64,000 bases of DNA from Massilia sp. Root335 (GCF_001425685.1 NZ_LMCY01000004.1:541-64540), one strand, 5' to 3'; positions 36,630 through 47,133 are shown, counted from the stretch's first letter. Notes: generated by a model not told the origin, from the sequence alone. Made by a program: numbers and translations.

Positions 36630-36714
36630 CGTCGCCCCCGCGAAGGCGGGGGCCCAAGTAAAGAGCAGCCGACCAGCCAGCAAAATTGGATCCCCGCCTC
36701 CGCGGGGACGACGG
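36630..36714. repeat. Paired REP-like element (BIME-like)
   Basis: Two GC-rich palindromes in inverted orientation: GTCGCCCCCGCG-AAGGCGGGGGC at the left and TCCCCGCC-TCCGCGGGGACGAC at the right, separated by about 30 bases. The CCCAA and TTGGA tails face inward. The same pattern recurs at 41806-41886, and single palindromes occur at 16161 and 50261, so it is a dispersed family. It lies 44 bases upstream of the MCC alpha start. Confidence 0.8.
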
Positions 36715-36757
36715 ATTGAAGCTAACGTTCACAAAACCTAAAACAGACGAGACACCC

Positions 36758-38797
<2,040 letters not shown>

Positions 38798-38806
38798 TGG
38801 CGGGCA

Positions 38807-38900
38807 CGCGTGGGCACGGGGTGCCCACCCTACGTGGTGTTGTGGCATTCGTGGGCCCGGCGTGATGCCGTAGGGTGGGCGGCCTCCGCCCACCACACGT
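38807..38900. repeat. GTGGGCAC/TAGGGTGGGC dispersed palindromes
   Basis: Two adjacent palindromic units: one reading GCGTGGGCACGGGGTGCCCA then CCCTACG, and one reading TAGGGTGGGCGGCC then TCCGCCCACC. The same two units occur at 46343-46415, and the ends match the 44-base repeats at 36551 and 40843. Probably a REP-like family; the DNA lies between carboxylase alpha and the ghrA-like gene. Confidence 0.75.
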
Positions 38901-38971
38901 GACCGAACCCGCCGCATCAAACAACCAACGAGACAGCAAACGCAATCCATAAAAAATATCAGGAGACGACT

Positions 38972-39913
38972 ATGCGGATACTGCTGTACCGGGGCGACGG
39001 CGTCATCGAGCCGTGGGTCCGTGATTTTTCCGATGCACTGCCGCACGCCGACATCGTCGTGTGGCACGAGAACATGTCGCTGGCGTCGCAGTCGCCTTGC
39101 GATTACGCCGTGGTGTGGGCGCCGACGCCGCGCCTGCTCGACCAGCTTGCCCACGTGAAGGCCATCCTCCTGATGGGCGCCGGCGTCGACGCGCTGCTGA
39201 AATTCGGCGACGCGCTGCCGCCGGTCCCGATCGTCCGCCTGGGCGATGCGGGCATGGCCGAGCAGATGGCGGAGTACGTGGCGTATGCGACCTTGCGCTA
39301 CTTCCGCCGCTTCGACGACTACGAGCAGCAGGCGCGCCAGGGCATCTGGAACCCGCTCGAAACACGCCGCCGCAAGGCCGATTTCACGGTTGGCGTGCTG
39401 GGTCTCGGCAGGCTCGGGATGCCCGTGCTGCGCACGATGCGCCAGCTCGGGTTTCCCGTGCGCGGCTGGAGCCGCTCGGAGCGCGACCTGCCCGGCGTCG
39501 CGTGCTACGCGGGCATGGCGTCGCTCGACGACTTCCTGTCCGGCACGCAGGTCCTCGTCTGCATGCTGCCGCTCACGCCCGAGACGACGAACCTGCTCGA
39601 CCGCGCACGCCTGTCGCAGCTGCCGCAAGGCGCTTACCTGATCAACGTGGCGCGCGGCGCCCAGGTGGCCGAGCCGGACCTGATGGCGCTGATCCGCTCG
39701 GGCCACATCGCGGGCGCCACGCTGGACGTGTTCCGCAACGAACCGCTGCCGGCCCCGCATCCGTTCTGGAACGAGCCGCGCATTACCATCACGCCGCACA
39801 TCTCGGCCCTCACCCTGCGCGCGGAAGCGGTGCACCAGATCGCCGCCAAGATCGGGAAGCTGGAACGGGGCGAGACCATCGACGACATCGTCGACCGCAC
39901 CCTCGGCTACTAG
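38972..39913 (+). CDS. ghrA: Glyoxylate/hydroxypyruvate reductase A-like 2-hydroxyacid dehydrogenase
   Basis: A 313-residue D-2-hydroxyacid dehydrogenase of the GhrA group. The NAD(P) Rossmann motif is GVLGLGRLGMPVL, and the catalytic residues appear as Arg in NVARGAQV, Glu in FRNEPLP and His in ITPHISA. GhrA enzymes reduce glyoxylate and hydroxypyruvate. It is separated by nine bases from HMG-CoA lyase, so it is co-transcribed with leucine catabolism genes, though its role there is not obvious; reduction of a branched 2-keto acid would be one option. An AGGAGACG ribosome site precedes the ATG. Confidence 0.9.
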   Translation: MRILLYRGDGVIEPWVRDFSDALPHADIVVWHENMSLASQSPCDYAVVWAPTPRLLDQLAHVKAILLMGAGVDALLKFGDALPPVPIVRLGDAGMAEQMAEYVAYATLRYFRRFDDYEQQARQGIWNPLETRRRKADFTVGVLGLGRLGMPVLRTMRQLGFPVRGWSRSERDLPGVACYAGMASLDDFLSGTQVLVCMLPLTPETTNLLDRARLSQLPQGAYLINVARGAQVAEPDLMALIRSGHIAGATLDVFRNEPLPAPHPFWNEPRITITPHISALTLRAEAVHQIAAKIGKLERGETIDDIVDRTLGY

Positions 39914-39922
39914 GAATCCATC

Positions 39923-40837
39923 ATGCAAAGCCAACTACCGCAACAAGTCAAGATCGTCGAAGTCGGCCCGCGCGACGGGCTGCAAAATGAAAAGGAAGCG
40001 GTGTCCTCCGCGGTCAAGATCGAACTGGTCGACCGCCTGTCGCGCGCAGGCTTCCGCAACATCGAGGCGGCGTCGTTCGTGTCGCCGAAATGGGTGCCGC
40101 AGATGGCGACCAGCCGCGAGGTCATGGCCGGCATCGCACGCCGCCCCGGCACTCTGTATTCCGCGCTGACGCCGAACATGCAGGGCTTCGAGGCCGCGCT
40201 GGCGGCCAAGGCCGACGAAGTCGTGATCTTCGGCTCCGCATCGGAAGCGTTCTCGCAGCGGAACATCAACTGCTCGATCGCGGAATCCATCGCGCGCTTC
40301 GAGTCCGTCGCGCAGGCGGCCAAGGCGCACGGCCTGCGCCTGCGCGGCAGCATCAGTTGCGCGTTCGGCTGCCCGTACCAGGGCGACGTGCCGCTGGACG
40401 CCGTCGCCGACGTCGTGGGCCGCATGCGCGACCTGGGTTGCGACGAGATCGACATCGCCGACACGATCGGCGTATCGACCCCGCACAAGACGCAGGCCGT
40501 GATGGAAACGGCGGCGCGCGCCTTCGCGCTGGAGCGCATCTCCGGCCACTTCCACGACACCTACGGACAGGCGCTCGCCAACATCTACGCCAGCCTGGAA
40601 GTGGGCGTCGCGATCTTCCACTCGTCCGTGTCGGGCCTGGGCGGCTGTCCGTACGCGAAGGGCGCGACGGGCAATGTGGCGACCGAGGACGTGGTCTACA
40701 TGCTGAACGGCCTGGGAATCGAGACGGGTATCGACCTGGATCTGGTCGTGGATGCGGGGCAGTTCATCTCGCAGCAGCTGGGACGCAAGGGCGCGAGCCG
40801 GGCCGGCAACGCGTTGCTGGCGAAACGGGCACATTGA
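39923..40837 (+). CDS. liuE: Hydroxymethylglutaryl-CoA lyase
   Basis: A 304-residue DRE-TIM aldolase-type lyase that splits HMG-CoA into acetoacetate and acetyl-CoA, the last step of leucine degradation. The opening VKIVEVGPRDGLQNE carries the metal/base Asp-Arg pair, and the active-site signature GLGGCPYAKGATGNVATEDVVYML includes the catalytic Cys. The length matches bacterial MvaB/LiuE. It closes the liu cluster and is followed by the inverted copy of the 44-base repeat. Confidence 0.96.
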   Translation: MQSQLPQQVKIVEVGPRDGLQNEKEAVSSAVKIELVDRLSRAGFRNIEAASFVSPKWVPQMATSREVMAGIARRPGTLYSALTPNMQGFEAALAAKADEVVIFGSASEAFSQRNINCSIAESIARFESVAQAAKAHGLRLRGSISCAFGCPYQGDVPLDAVADVVGRMRDLGCDEIDIADTIGVSTPHKTQAVMETAARAFALERISGHFHDTYGQALANIYASLEVGVAIFHSSVSGLGGCPYAKGATGNVATEDVVYMLNGLGIETGIDLDLVVDAGQFISQQLGRKGASRAGNALLAKRAH

Positions 40838-40842
40838 CGCGT

Positions 40843-40886
40843 GGGTGGGCATTTGAGGCCGGGGGCCTCAAATGAAACGTGCCCAC
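40843..40886 (-). repeat. 44-base repeat, right member of an inverted pair
   Basis: Reverse complement of 36551-36594 without mismatch over 44 bases, starting six bases after the HMG-CoA lyase stop codon. The internal palindrome lies at 40850-40874. The pair encloses liuD, ghrA and liuE in inverted orientation. In this position it may also work as a hairpin at the 3' end of the transcript. Confidence 0.9.
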
Positions 40887-40927
40887 CACGACGTTTGCGC
40901 ACCGCATGCGCTTGGTGGGCGGAAATG

Positions 40928-40958
40928 AAAAAGGCCGACGATTTCTCGTCGGCCTTCT
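40928..40958 (-). terminator. Intrinsic terminator of the tRNA-Pro gene
   Basis: A perfect 11-base stem (AAGGCCGACGA / TCGTCGGCCTT) with loop TTTC, followed on the minus strand by a T-run, 9 bases beyond the tRNA CCA end. It is a classic rho-independent terminator for the minus-strand tRNA. Confidence 0.85.
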
Positions 40959-40966
40959 TGATATAC

Positions 40967-41043
<77 letters not shown>

Positions 41044-41130
41044 AAGACAGCCATCATACCGTCCCGGTGCCCTTCCGGTCAAGGAAAGCGCGGGTGTCCG
41101 TGGTTTTCTCACAGGCCAGCAGGTGAAGAC

Positions 41131-41763
41131 GTGACGTTTGCACTCGACTCTTTCGACCACGGCGGCTTCCGTCCCGCCCTTCCCGACCGCAGGCAATCGA
41201 CCCGCATCGCGGCCGGCATCGCGCTGTCGCTGGCCGCCCACGCGCTGCTGCTCGCGGTCTACCGCCAGCCCGCGACGACGCTGCCTGCATCGCCGCCGGA
41301 ACGCCTGACGATCCGCCTGCAGGCCGCGCCGCCGCCCGCCGACGTGAAGCCGGTCGAGGCGCCGCCGGTGCCGCGTGCGCCGCGTCGCGCCAGGAAAACC
41401 CGTCCCGTGATCGCCGTGGCGCCGGAACAGCGCCAGTCGACCGGGGAAACCTATGCCGTCGAGCCCGCGCCGGCTACGCCCGCGCCGCCGGCCGCGCCCG
41501 CGACGACGGCGCGGCACTTCGACCTCGACGCCGCCCGCAGCATGGCGCGCGGCATGGCGACGAAGCTGGCCAACGAACCCGATCCGGACAAGGTGGGCAC
41601 GGCGCTCGAACGCCTGCCCAAGCCGGCGCTGCAAACGGAAAACAAGTTCGAACGGGCGATCAAGGGCGCCAAGCGGGCGGATTGCAAGGATGGCGTGCCC
41701 GGCGGCCTGCTGGCGCCGATCTTCCTGGCGCTGGACAAGAAGGACAGCGGGTGCAAGTGGTAG
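41131..41763 (+). CDS. Proline-rich inner-membrane-anchored hypothetical protein (TonB-like N-terminus)
   Basis: A 210-residue protein of unknown function. Residues 25-45 form one membrane segment (IAAGIALSLAAHALLLAV) after a basic N-terminus, followed by a Pro/Ala/Arg-rich region (about 60-120) and a C-terminal domain with two cysteines (ADCKDG and SGCKW). The architecture of N-terminal anchor plus proline-rich spacer is like TonB or TolA, but I see no TonB C-terminal domain. The start is GTG at 41131, preceded by AGGTGA. It stands alone between the tRNA gene and a REP-like pair. Confidence 0.75.
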   Translation: MTFALDSFDHGGFRPALPDRRQSTRIAAGIALSLAAHALLLAVYRQPATTLPASPPERLTIRLQAAPPPADVKPVEAPPVPRAPRRARKTRPVIAVAPEQRQSTGETYAVEPAPATPAPPAAPATTARHFDLDAARSMARGMATKLANEPDPDKVGTALERLPKPALQTENKFERAIKGAKRADCKDGVPGGLLAPIFLALDKKDSGCKW

Positions 41764-41805
41764 CGGCCAGCGTCAATATGGCAAGCGCACCCGAACATCC
41801 AACCA

Positions 41806-41886
41806 CGTCGTTCCCGCGCAGGCGGGAATCCAAGTAGTTTGCGGTACGCTGGCGTAAATTAGGTTCCCGCCTTCGCGGTAACGACG
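41806..41886. repeat. Paired REP-like element (BIME-like)
   Basis: Two facing palindromes: CGTCGTTCCCGCGCAGGCGGGAA on the left, with tail TCCAAG, and TTCCCGCCTTCGCGGTAACGACG on the right. Same organisation as 36630-36714 with slightly different stems. It lies in the 140-base gap between convergent genes and may help terminate both transcripts. Confidence 0.8.
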
Positions 41887-41903
41887 GTGTTTTCCGTTGC
41901 GAG

Positions 41904-42812
41904 TTATTCCTCGCCCTTGATCTGCAACGCCCTTTCATACAAGGCGTTCTTTTTCTTCCCCGTGATCTGCGCCGCCAGCGCCGCCGCCTGCTTCACCGAA
42001 CATTCTTCCAGCAGGATGCGCAGCACGCGCTCGGTCTCCACGTCGCCCTCGTCGTCGTCCGTCCGCGCGCCTTCGACCAGCACGACGAATTCGCCGCGCT
42101 CGCGGTTGGCGTCGGCCTTGACCCACGCCAGCGCATCGCTCAGCGGGCAGCGGTGGATTTCCTCGAACAATTTCGTGAGTTCGCGGGCAAAGACCACCTG
42201 GCGCGCCGGCTCGAAGGCAGCAACCAGGGATTCCACACAGTCCGTGATGCGATGCGGCGCCTCATACAACACGAGCGTCGCCGGCACGGCCTTGAGCGCG
42301 GCCAGTTCCGCTTCGCGCTGCTTCGCCTTCGCGGGCAGGAAGCCGACAAAATAGAAACGGTCGTTCACCAGGCCGCTCGCGGACAGCGCCGCGACGGCGG
42401 CCGACGAACCGGGCACCGGCACGACGTTCAGGCCGGCGGCGCGCACGGCGTCGACGATGCGCGCGCCCGGGTCGGACACGGCCGGCGTGCCGGCATCCGA
42501 CACGAGCGCCACGCGCTCGCCCGCGCGCAGGCGCGTGACGAGTTTTTCGGCGACCTCGCGTTCGTTGTGCTGGTGCGCGGCGATCATCTGTTTGTTCAGG
42601 CCGAAACGCGTCAGCAGGGCGCCCGTCTTGCGCGTGTCCTCGCAGGCGACGACGTCGGCCAGCAGCAGCACGTGCAGCGCGCGCAGCGTGATGTCGGTGA
42701 CGTTGCCGATGGGTGTGGCCACCACGTAAAGCGTTGCGCTAGGATAGGACTGCTGGGCGGCCTCGCCCATGACGGGCAGTTGGGCGATCTGACTGGACTG
42801 GGTTTCTGTCAT
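41904..42812 (-). CDS. rsmI: 16S rRNA (cytidine-1402-2'-O)-methyltransferase
   Basis: A 302-residue tetrapyrrole-methylase-fold enzyme that methylates the ribose of C1402 in the 16S rRNA decoding centre. Motifs: LYVVATPIGNVTDITLRAL, VACEDTRKTGALL, RVALVSDAGTPAVSDPG, VVPVPGSSAAVAALSASGL, and FYFVGFLPAKAKQRE. The ATG at 42812 lies just upstream of the divergent lppC-like start, leaving only 13 bases between the two genes. The arrangement rsmI divergent from lpoA/yraN/diaA/dolP is conserved with E. coli. Confidence 0.95.
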   Translation of the reverse strand: MTETQSSQIAQLPVMGEAAQQSYPSATLYVVATPIGNVTDITLRALHVLLLADVVACEDTRKTGALLTRFGLNKQMIAAHQHNEREVAEKLVTRLRAGERVALVSDAGTPAVSDPGARIVDAVRAAGLNVVPVPGSSAAVAALSASGLVNDRFYFVGFLPAKAKQREAELAALKAVPATLVLYEAPHRITDCVESLVAAFEPARQVVFARELTKLFEEIHRCPLSDALAWVKADANRERGEFVVLVEGARTDDDEGDVETERVLRILLEECSVKQAAALAAQITGKKKNALYERALQIKGEE

Positions 42813-42825
42813 GTTGGGGAATCGG

Positions 42826-44082
42826 ATGCGGATGAACATTCTCGAGGCGCTGGTCGCCCGGCTGGCCTGGCTGCTCGTGTTGATGAGCGTGGGCGGCCAT
42901 GCCCAGGCCGGCGCGCCGTGCGCCGGGCCGCAGCGATTGTGCGCGTCCGTGGACACAAACACAAGGGCGCACGCCCCCTTGCTCGCCATGCTGGACGATC
43001 CCGCCATCCAGCCGCGGCCGCTTAAGCCGCAGACGAACGAGCCGTCCCCGCCGCCCCCGCCATCCGACACACCCATCCGCATCGCGCTGCTGCTGCCGCT
43101 GCGGTCCAGTACCCTCGCACCGGCCGCGGAGGCCGTGCGCGCCGGCTTCATGGCCGGCATGGAACGCGACGGCACCGGATTCAAGGCCGAGGTCGTCCCG
43201 ACGGGCGACGCGCCGCGCGACGTGCTCGACGCCTACGCGCGCGCGGCGGTGGCCAGCGACGTCATCGTCGGGCCGCTGGCGCGCGCCGCCGTCGCCGCGC
43301 TGGCCGACAGCGATGCCGTCACGCGGCCGACCGTCGTGCTGAGCGTGCCGGAAGGACGGCCGGCGGTGCCGCGGCTGATGCTCGTGGCCGGCCTGTCGGT
43401 CGAGGACGAGGCGCGCCAGGTGGCGGAATGGGCCGCGCGCGAGCATCCGCATGGCCGCGCCCTGGTCCTGACGGGCGGCGCGGCCTGGGCGCAGCGGGCG
43501 GCCGGCGCGTTCGAGGCGCGCTGGACCCGGCTGGGGCACACGAACCAGCGCTTCGCCGTGCCGTCCGGGGAAGGCGGCAAGGCCGCCCTCGACGAACTCA
43601 GGCAGAAACTGGAGATCGACCCGCCCGACCTGCTGTTCGCCGCGCTCGACGGCGCCGGACTGCGTCCCGTACGCGCCCTGGCCGGCGCCGCGATCCCCTG
43701 CTACGGCGGCGGCGCGGCCAATCCGGGGCGGCCGGCGCAAGACGACCTGTCCGGCTCGTCCGGCCTGTCCGGCCTCGACGGCGTGCGTATCCTCGACCTG
43801 CCGTGGATCGTGCTGCCGGACCACCCGGTCGTGATGGTCTATCCGCGCCCGCTGCATACGGAACAGGCGCCCGACATGGACCGTCTGTACGCGCTCGGCA
43901 TCGACGCCTTCCGCGTGGCGCGCGAGCTGGCGCTGCGCGGCGGCGCGCCGTTCGGCATCGACGGCGTCACCGGCCGGCTCGACGTCATGCCTGGCCCCGG
44001 CGGCCAGCTCCAGTTGCGCCGGGTCGAGGCGGCCGTGGTCGTCCGCGACGGCGCGTTCGCGCCCGTGGACAGGGAGCGCTGA
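42826..44082 (+). CDS. LppC/LpoA-family protein (penicillin-binding protein activator-like)
   Basis: A 418-residue exported protein resembling the C-terminal periplasmic-binding-protein-like domain of LpoA, the activator of PBP1A in E. coli. It has a signal peptide (ending near GGHAQAGA), a proline-rich linker (EPSPPPPPSDTP) and the domain opening PIRIALLLPLRSSTLAPAAEAVRAGF. The N-terminal TPR domain of LpoA is missing, and I see no proper lipobox cysteine, so it may be periplasmic rather than outer-membrane anchored. The start at 42826 follows GGGGA; 42811 and 42832 are alternatives. It is co-oriented with yraN, which follows after one base. Confidence 0.82.
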   Translation: MRMNILEALVARLAWLLVLMSVGGHAQAGAPCAGPQRLCASVDTNTRAHAPLLAMLDDPAIQPRPLKPQTNEPSPPPPPSDTPIRIALLLPLRSSTLAPAAEAVRAGFMAGMERDGTGFKAEVVPTGDAPRDVLDAYARAAVASDVIVGPLARAAVAALADSDAVTRPTVVLSVPEGRPAVPRLMLVAGLSVEDEARQVAEWAAREHPHGRALVLTGGAAWAQRAAGAFEARWTRLGHTNQRFAVPSGEGGKAALDELRQKLEIDPPDLLFAALDGAGLRPVRALAGAAIPCYGGGAANPGRPAQDDLSGSSGLSGLDGVRILDLPWIVLPDHPVVMVYPRPLHTEQAPDMDRLYALGIDAFRVARELALRGGAPFGIDGVTGRLDVMPGPGGQLQLRRVEAAVVVRDGAFAPVDRER

Positions 44083-44083
44083 C

Positions 44084-44443
44084 ATGTGGCCGACCCGCCT
44101 GTCGCGCACGCAGGAACAGGGGCGGCAATGGGAAGATGTGGCGCTGGCGTATCTTGGGCGCCACGGTCTCGTCCTGGTGGAAGCGAATTTCCGCTGCAAG
44201 CCGGGAGAAATCGACCTGATCCTGCGCGACGGCACCACGCTCGTGTTCGTCGAAGTACGCCAGCGCGCGGCCGACGCCCAGGTCAGCGCGGCGGCCAGCA
44301 TCGGCCCGGCGAAGATCCGCCGCATCATCCGCGCCGCCCAGGTCTATTTACAGCGTTTCGACCGCTTGCCGCCTTGCCGCATCGATGTCGTCGCCATCGA
44401 TGGAGAACGTATCGAATGGATAAGGAACGCCATTGAAGTGTAA
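44084..44443 (+). CDS. yraN: YraN-family endonuclease-like protein (UPF0102)
   Basis: A 119-residue protein of the UPF0102 family with a predicted PD-(D/E)xK nuclease fold. The motifs GRQWEDVALAYLGRHG, NFRCKPGEIDLILRDG and VFVEVRQR carry the likely acidic metal ligands; Arg replaces the usual Lys in the last motif, as in E. coli YraN. Natural substrate unknown. It starts one base after the lppC-like stop. Confidence 0.92.
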   Translation: MWPTRLSRTQEQGRQWEDVALAYLGRHGLVLVEANFRCKPGEIDLILRDGTTLVFVEVRQRAADAQVSAAASIGPAKIRRIIRAAQVYLQRFDRLPPCRIDVVAIDGERIEWIRNAIEV

Positions 44444-44459
44444 GCATTTTTTGCTGGCC

Positions 44460-44491
44460 TTGATCGCCGGGCATTGCCACTGCACTATAAT
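44460..44491 (+). promoter_or_regulatory. Candidate sigma-70 promoter for diaA, leaderless
   Basis: A consensus TATAAT at 44486-44491 ends eight bases before the diaA ATG. The best -35 candidate is TTGATC at 44460-44465, with a long 20-base spacer. Transcription would begin at or within a base or two of the ATG, giving a leaderless mRNA; no Shine-Dalgarno sequence is visible before this ATG. Confidence 0.4.
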
Positions 44492-44499
44492 CTTCGACC

Positions 44500-45096
44500 A
44501 TGAATACTCAACGCATCCTCGCCCACTTCCAGGAAAGCGCCGAACTCAAGATGAAGTCGGCGGCCCTCCTCGCACAACCGATTTCCCAAGCGATTGAGCT
44601 GATGTTCAATGCGCTTTCCAACGGCAACAAGGTTCTCGCCTGCGGCAACGGCGGCTCGGCCGGCGATGCCCAGCACTTCGCCGCCGAACTGGTCGGCCGC
44701 TTCGAGCGCGAGCGCTTCCCGCTGCCGGGCATCGCGCTGACCACCGACACGTCGATCATCACGGCCGTCGGCAACGACTACAGTTTCAAGGAAATCTTCA
44801 GCAAGCAGGTGCAGGCGTTCGGCCAGGCCGGCGACATCCTGCTGGCGATTTCCACGTCCGGCAATTCGGCCAACGTGCTGGCCGCCGTCGAAGCCGCGCT
44901 GGAACGCGAAATGCGCGTCGTCGCCATGACCGGCAAGGATGGCGGCCAGCTGGGGAAGATGCTGACCGACGCCGACGTCCACATCAACGTGCCGCACGCG
45001 CGCACCGCCCGCATCCAGGAAGTGCATCTGGTCGCGATCCACAGTATCTGCGACGGCCTCGACGTCGCCCTGTTCGGAGAAGAAGATGCAAATTAA
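44500..45096 (+). CDS. diaA: SIS-domain protein, DiaA/GmhA type
   Basis: A 198-residue single-SIS-domain protein. The phosphosugar motif [21 protein letters not shown] and the C-terminal [21 protein letters not shown] are shared by DiaA, which stimulates DnaA at oriC, and GmhA phosphoheptose isomerase. The gene order rsmI, lppC, yraN, this gene, dolP matches E. coli, which favours DiaA, but isomerase activity cannot be excluded. It overlaps the dolP start by 11 bases. Confidence 0.9.
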   Translation: MNTQRILAHFQESAELKMKSAALLAQPISQAIELMFNALSNGNKVLACGNGGSAGDAQHFAAELVGRFERERFPLPGIALTTDTSIITAVGNDYSFKEIFSKQVQAFGQAGDILLAISTSGNSANVLAAVEAALEREMRVVAMTGKDGGQLGKMLTDADVHINVPHARTARIQEVHLVAIHSICDGLDVALFGEEDAN

Positions 45097-45742
45097 TGCC
45101 GGCGCCCTGCTGCGTCCCATGTCGAAGGCCGTGCTGTGCGTGGCCCTGCTGTCGTCCCTGCAAGGCTGCGTCGCGCTCGTGGCCGGTGCCGCCGTCAGCG
45201 GCGCCGTCGCGACGGCCGACCGCCGCACGCTGGGCGCGCAGACCGAGGACAAGGGCATCGAACTGAAAGCCGCGACCCATATGGGCGACATCGTCGGCGA
45301 CGCCGGCCACGTCAACGTCAACAGCTACAACCGCAAGGTGCTGCTGACCGGCGAAGTGCGCGACGAGGCGATGAAGCGCGCGGTCGAGAACGAGGTCCGC
45401 GGCATCACCAATGTCGACTCCGTGATCAACGAACTGCAGATCGCCGGCCCGTCGAGCTATACGTCGCGCGCCAGCGACGCCCTCATCACCAGCAAGGTCA
45501 AGCTCAGCCTGGCGGACAAGAAGACCGTCTCGGCCACCTCGTTCCAGGTCGTGACCGAGAGCGGCACCGTCTACCTGATGGGCCTCGTGACCCAGCGCGA
45601 AGGCAATATCGCCGCCGACGTGGCCCAGGGCGTGTCCGGCGTCATGCGCGTGGTGAAAATGTTCGAATACATCAGCGAAGAAGACCTGCGCTCGATGCAA
45701 CCGCCGCAACAGCAACAACCCGAGCCCCGCGGCACGTCGTAA
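45086..45742 (+). CDS. dolP: BON-domain outer-membrane lipoprotein DolP
   Basis: A 218-residue lipoprotein with lipobox LQGC and two BON domains: the first around [30 protein letters not shown] and the second around [39 protein letters not shown]. DolP binds anionic phospholipids and helps outer-membrane integrity and division-site amidase activation. The C-terminal tail is Gln/Pro-rich (PPQQQQPEP). Position after diaA is conserved with E. coli yraP. Confidence 0.93.
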   Translation: MQINAGALLRPMSKAVLCVALLSSLQGCVALVAGAAVSGAVATADRRTLGAQTEDKGIELKAATHMGDIVGDAGHVNVNSYNRKVLLTGEVRDEAMKRAVENEVRGITNVDSVINELQIAGPSSYTSRASDALITSKVKLSLADKKTVSATSFQVVTESGTVYLMGLVTQREGNIAADVAQGVSGVMRVVKMFEYISEEDLRSMQPPQQQQPEPRGTS

Positions 45743-45752
45743 GGCGCAGGCT

Positions 45753-45758
45753 TATAAT
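45753..45758 (+). promoter_or_regulatory. Candidate -10 element upstream of the TlpA-like gene
   Basis: A consensus TATAAT lies 11 bases after the dolP stop and 40 bases before the TlpA-like start. No good -35 hexamer is present at the normal distance, so support is weak. Confidence 0.3.
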
Positions 45759-45797
45759 CGTGACGTCGCCTGATGGGCATTGCAGGATGAGCTAACC

Positions 45798-46346
45798 ATG
45801 ACCGCTTCCTCTTCCACGATCGCCGACGCCGGGACCGGCGCCACGAAACGCGCCTGGATCAAGCCGGCCGCCATCGGCGCGGCCGTGCTGGCGATCGCCG
45901 GCATCGGCTTCGCCACGTTCAGCCAGCAGCAGCAGGCGCCGGACGTCACGTTCATTTCCATCGACGGCCAGAAGATCAGCTCACACGATCTGCGCGGCAA
46001 GGTCGTGATGGTCAATTTCTGGGCCACGTCCTGCGCCACGTGCGTGAAGGAAATGCCGCAGATGGTCGAGACGTACAACAAGTTCAAGAAGGACGGCCTG
46101 GAATTCGTCGCCGTGGCGATGAGCTACGATCCGCCGAACTATGTCCTGAACTACACCGAGACGCGCAAGCTGCCGTTCAAGGTGGCCCTCGATTCCGGCG
46201 GCGACCTGGCCAAGCAGTTCGGCGACGTCAACATGACGCCCACCACCTTTGTCATCGGCAAGGATGGCAAGATTCTCAAGCGGTATCTGGGCGAGCCGGA
46301 TTTTGCATCGCTGCACGCGTTGCTGCAGAAATCGTTGAAATCGTAG
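45798..46346 (+). CDS. TlpA-family thioredoxin-like protein, membrane anchored
   Basis: A 182-residue thiol-disulphide protein. One N-terminal membrane segment (about residues 20-40, AAIGAAVLAIAGIGFATF) anchors a periplasmic thioredoxin fold containing VMVNFWATSCATCVKEMPQ, with the active CxxC as CATC. The cis-Pro region is NMTPTTFVIG. It may reduce cytochrome c or other periplasmic disulphides. The ATG at 45798 is preferred over an in-frame TTG at 45780. A REP-like repeat begins at its stop codon. Confidence 0.9.
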   Translation: MTASSSTIADAGTGATKRAWIKPAAIGAAVLAIAGIGFATFSQQQQAPDVTFISIDGQKISSHDLRGKVVMVNFWATSCATCVKEMPQMVETYNKFKKDGLEFVAVAMSYDPPNYVLNYTETRKLPFKVALDSGGDLAKQFGDVNMTPTTFVIGKDGKILKRYLGEPDFASLHALLQKSLKS

Positions 46347-46415
46347 GGTGGGCGGCCCTCCGCCTACGTTCGCGTACTGCATACATACGCGTGGGCACGG
46401 GGTGCCCACCCTACC
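46343..46415. repeat. TAGGGTGGGC/GTGGGCAC dispersed palindromes
   Basis: Begins at the stop codon of the TlpA-like gene: TAGGGTGGGCGGCC with TCCGCC, then GCGTGGGCACGGGGTGCCCA with CCCTACC, about 40 bases apart. The same two units occur in opposite order at 38807-38900. Probably a REP-like pair. Confidence 0.75.
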
Positions 46416-46500
46416 GCTTTTGGTTCGCGCGCACCGCTGACCTCCCGCAAACCTTGATCCGCTGTTCGGCCCAAGCTTGACGCCGGCAAAGGAGGCAAGG

Positions 46501-47133
46501 ATGCGCAAGCTGATCACGTACGCCCTCATCCCGGGCCTGCTGGCGGCGGCAGGCTGCAGCACTGTCGATACCGGTCTGCGCAACACCGTGGTGTTGCATT
46601 ACCAGCATGTTGCCAACGTCCACCGGATCGATTTTACGAACCCCGTCGCGCTGCCGAACCGCGCGCCCGTGGAGGCCTTGCTGCCGCTGGATTCGCACGG
46701 CTTCTGGGCCGTGTTCGTGCTGTGCGCCCTGGACGTCACGGGCGCCAGCATCCCGAGCTTTTATTTCGACGTCGACCGTATGCGCGTCCAGTACGGCGAC
46801 CGCCGCTACGGACCGCTGCGGCCGTACACGCTGCGGCTGGACGATACGGCCGACATCAACAGCCGCTTCGACACGCCGGCCCTCGCCGATGCGATCGCGG
46901 CCGAGATCCAGCGCGGTCCCTCCAGCCAGGTCTTCCGGCACGGCTATTACGGGCACCTGGATTACCGCTTCGCCATCTACATCCCGCGCGCGCTGCCCGA
47001 CTATTCCGGCGACCAATTGAGCTTGCGCTACGAAGGCGGCCAGACGCTGGCGCTGGGCAACGATTATTCGCCCGCCGACGTCACCTCCGCCGGCCCGCAT
47101 GGATCAGGCGTCGCCGCGCACTGCCGGCCGTGA
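46501..47133 (+). CDS. Hypothetical lipoprotein
   Basis: A 210-residue lipoprotein with a signal ending in the lipobox AAAGC (Cys19). No family recognised. The mature part is rich in aromatic and Asp residues, with segments FWAVFVLCALDVTGASIPSFYFDVDRM and YYGHLDYRFAIYIPRALPDYSG, suggesting a beta-rich domain. A GGAGGCAAGG ribosome site precedes the ATG. It stands alone after the REP-like repeat. Confidence 0.75.
   Translation: MRKLITYALIPGLLAAAGCSTVDTGLRNTVVLHYQHVANVHRIDFTNPVALPNRAPVEALLPLDSHGFWAVFVLCALDVTGASIPSFYFDVDRMRVQYGDRRYGPLRPYTLRLDDTADINSRFDTPALADAIAAEIQRGPSSQVFRHGYYGHLDYRFAIYIPRALPDYSGDQLSLRYEGGQTLALGNDYSPADVTSAGPHGSGVAAHCRP

Noticed and set aside
40843..40886. Transposon ends (inverted repeats) around liuD-ghrA-liuE
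   Set aside because: There is no transposase gene between them and no target-site duplication that I can see; a REP-like family is more likely.
41131..41763. Annotation as a TonB protein
   Set aside because: Only the N-terminal architecture fits; the TonB C-terminal domain and its YP motif are absent and no ExbB/ExbD gene is adjacent.
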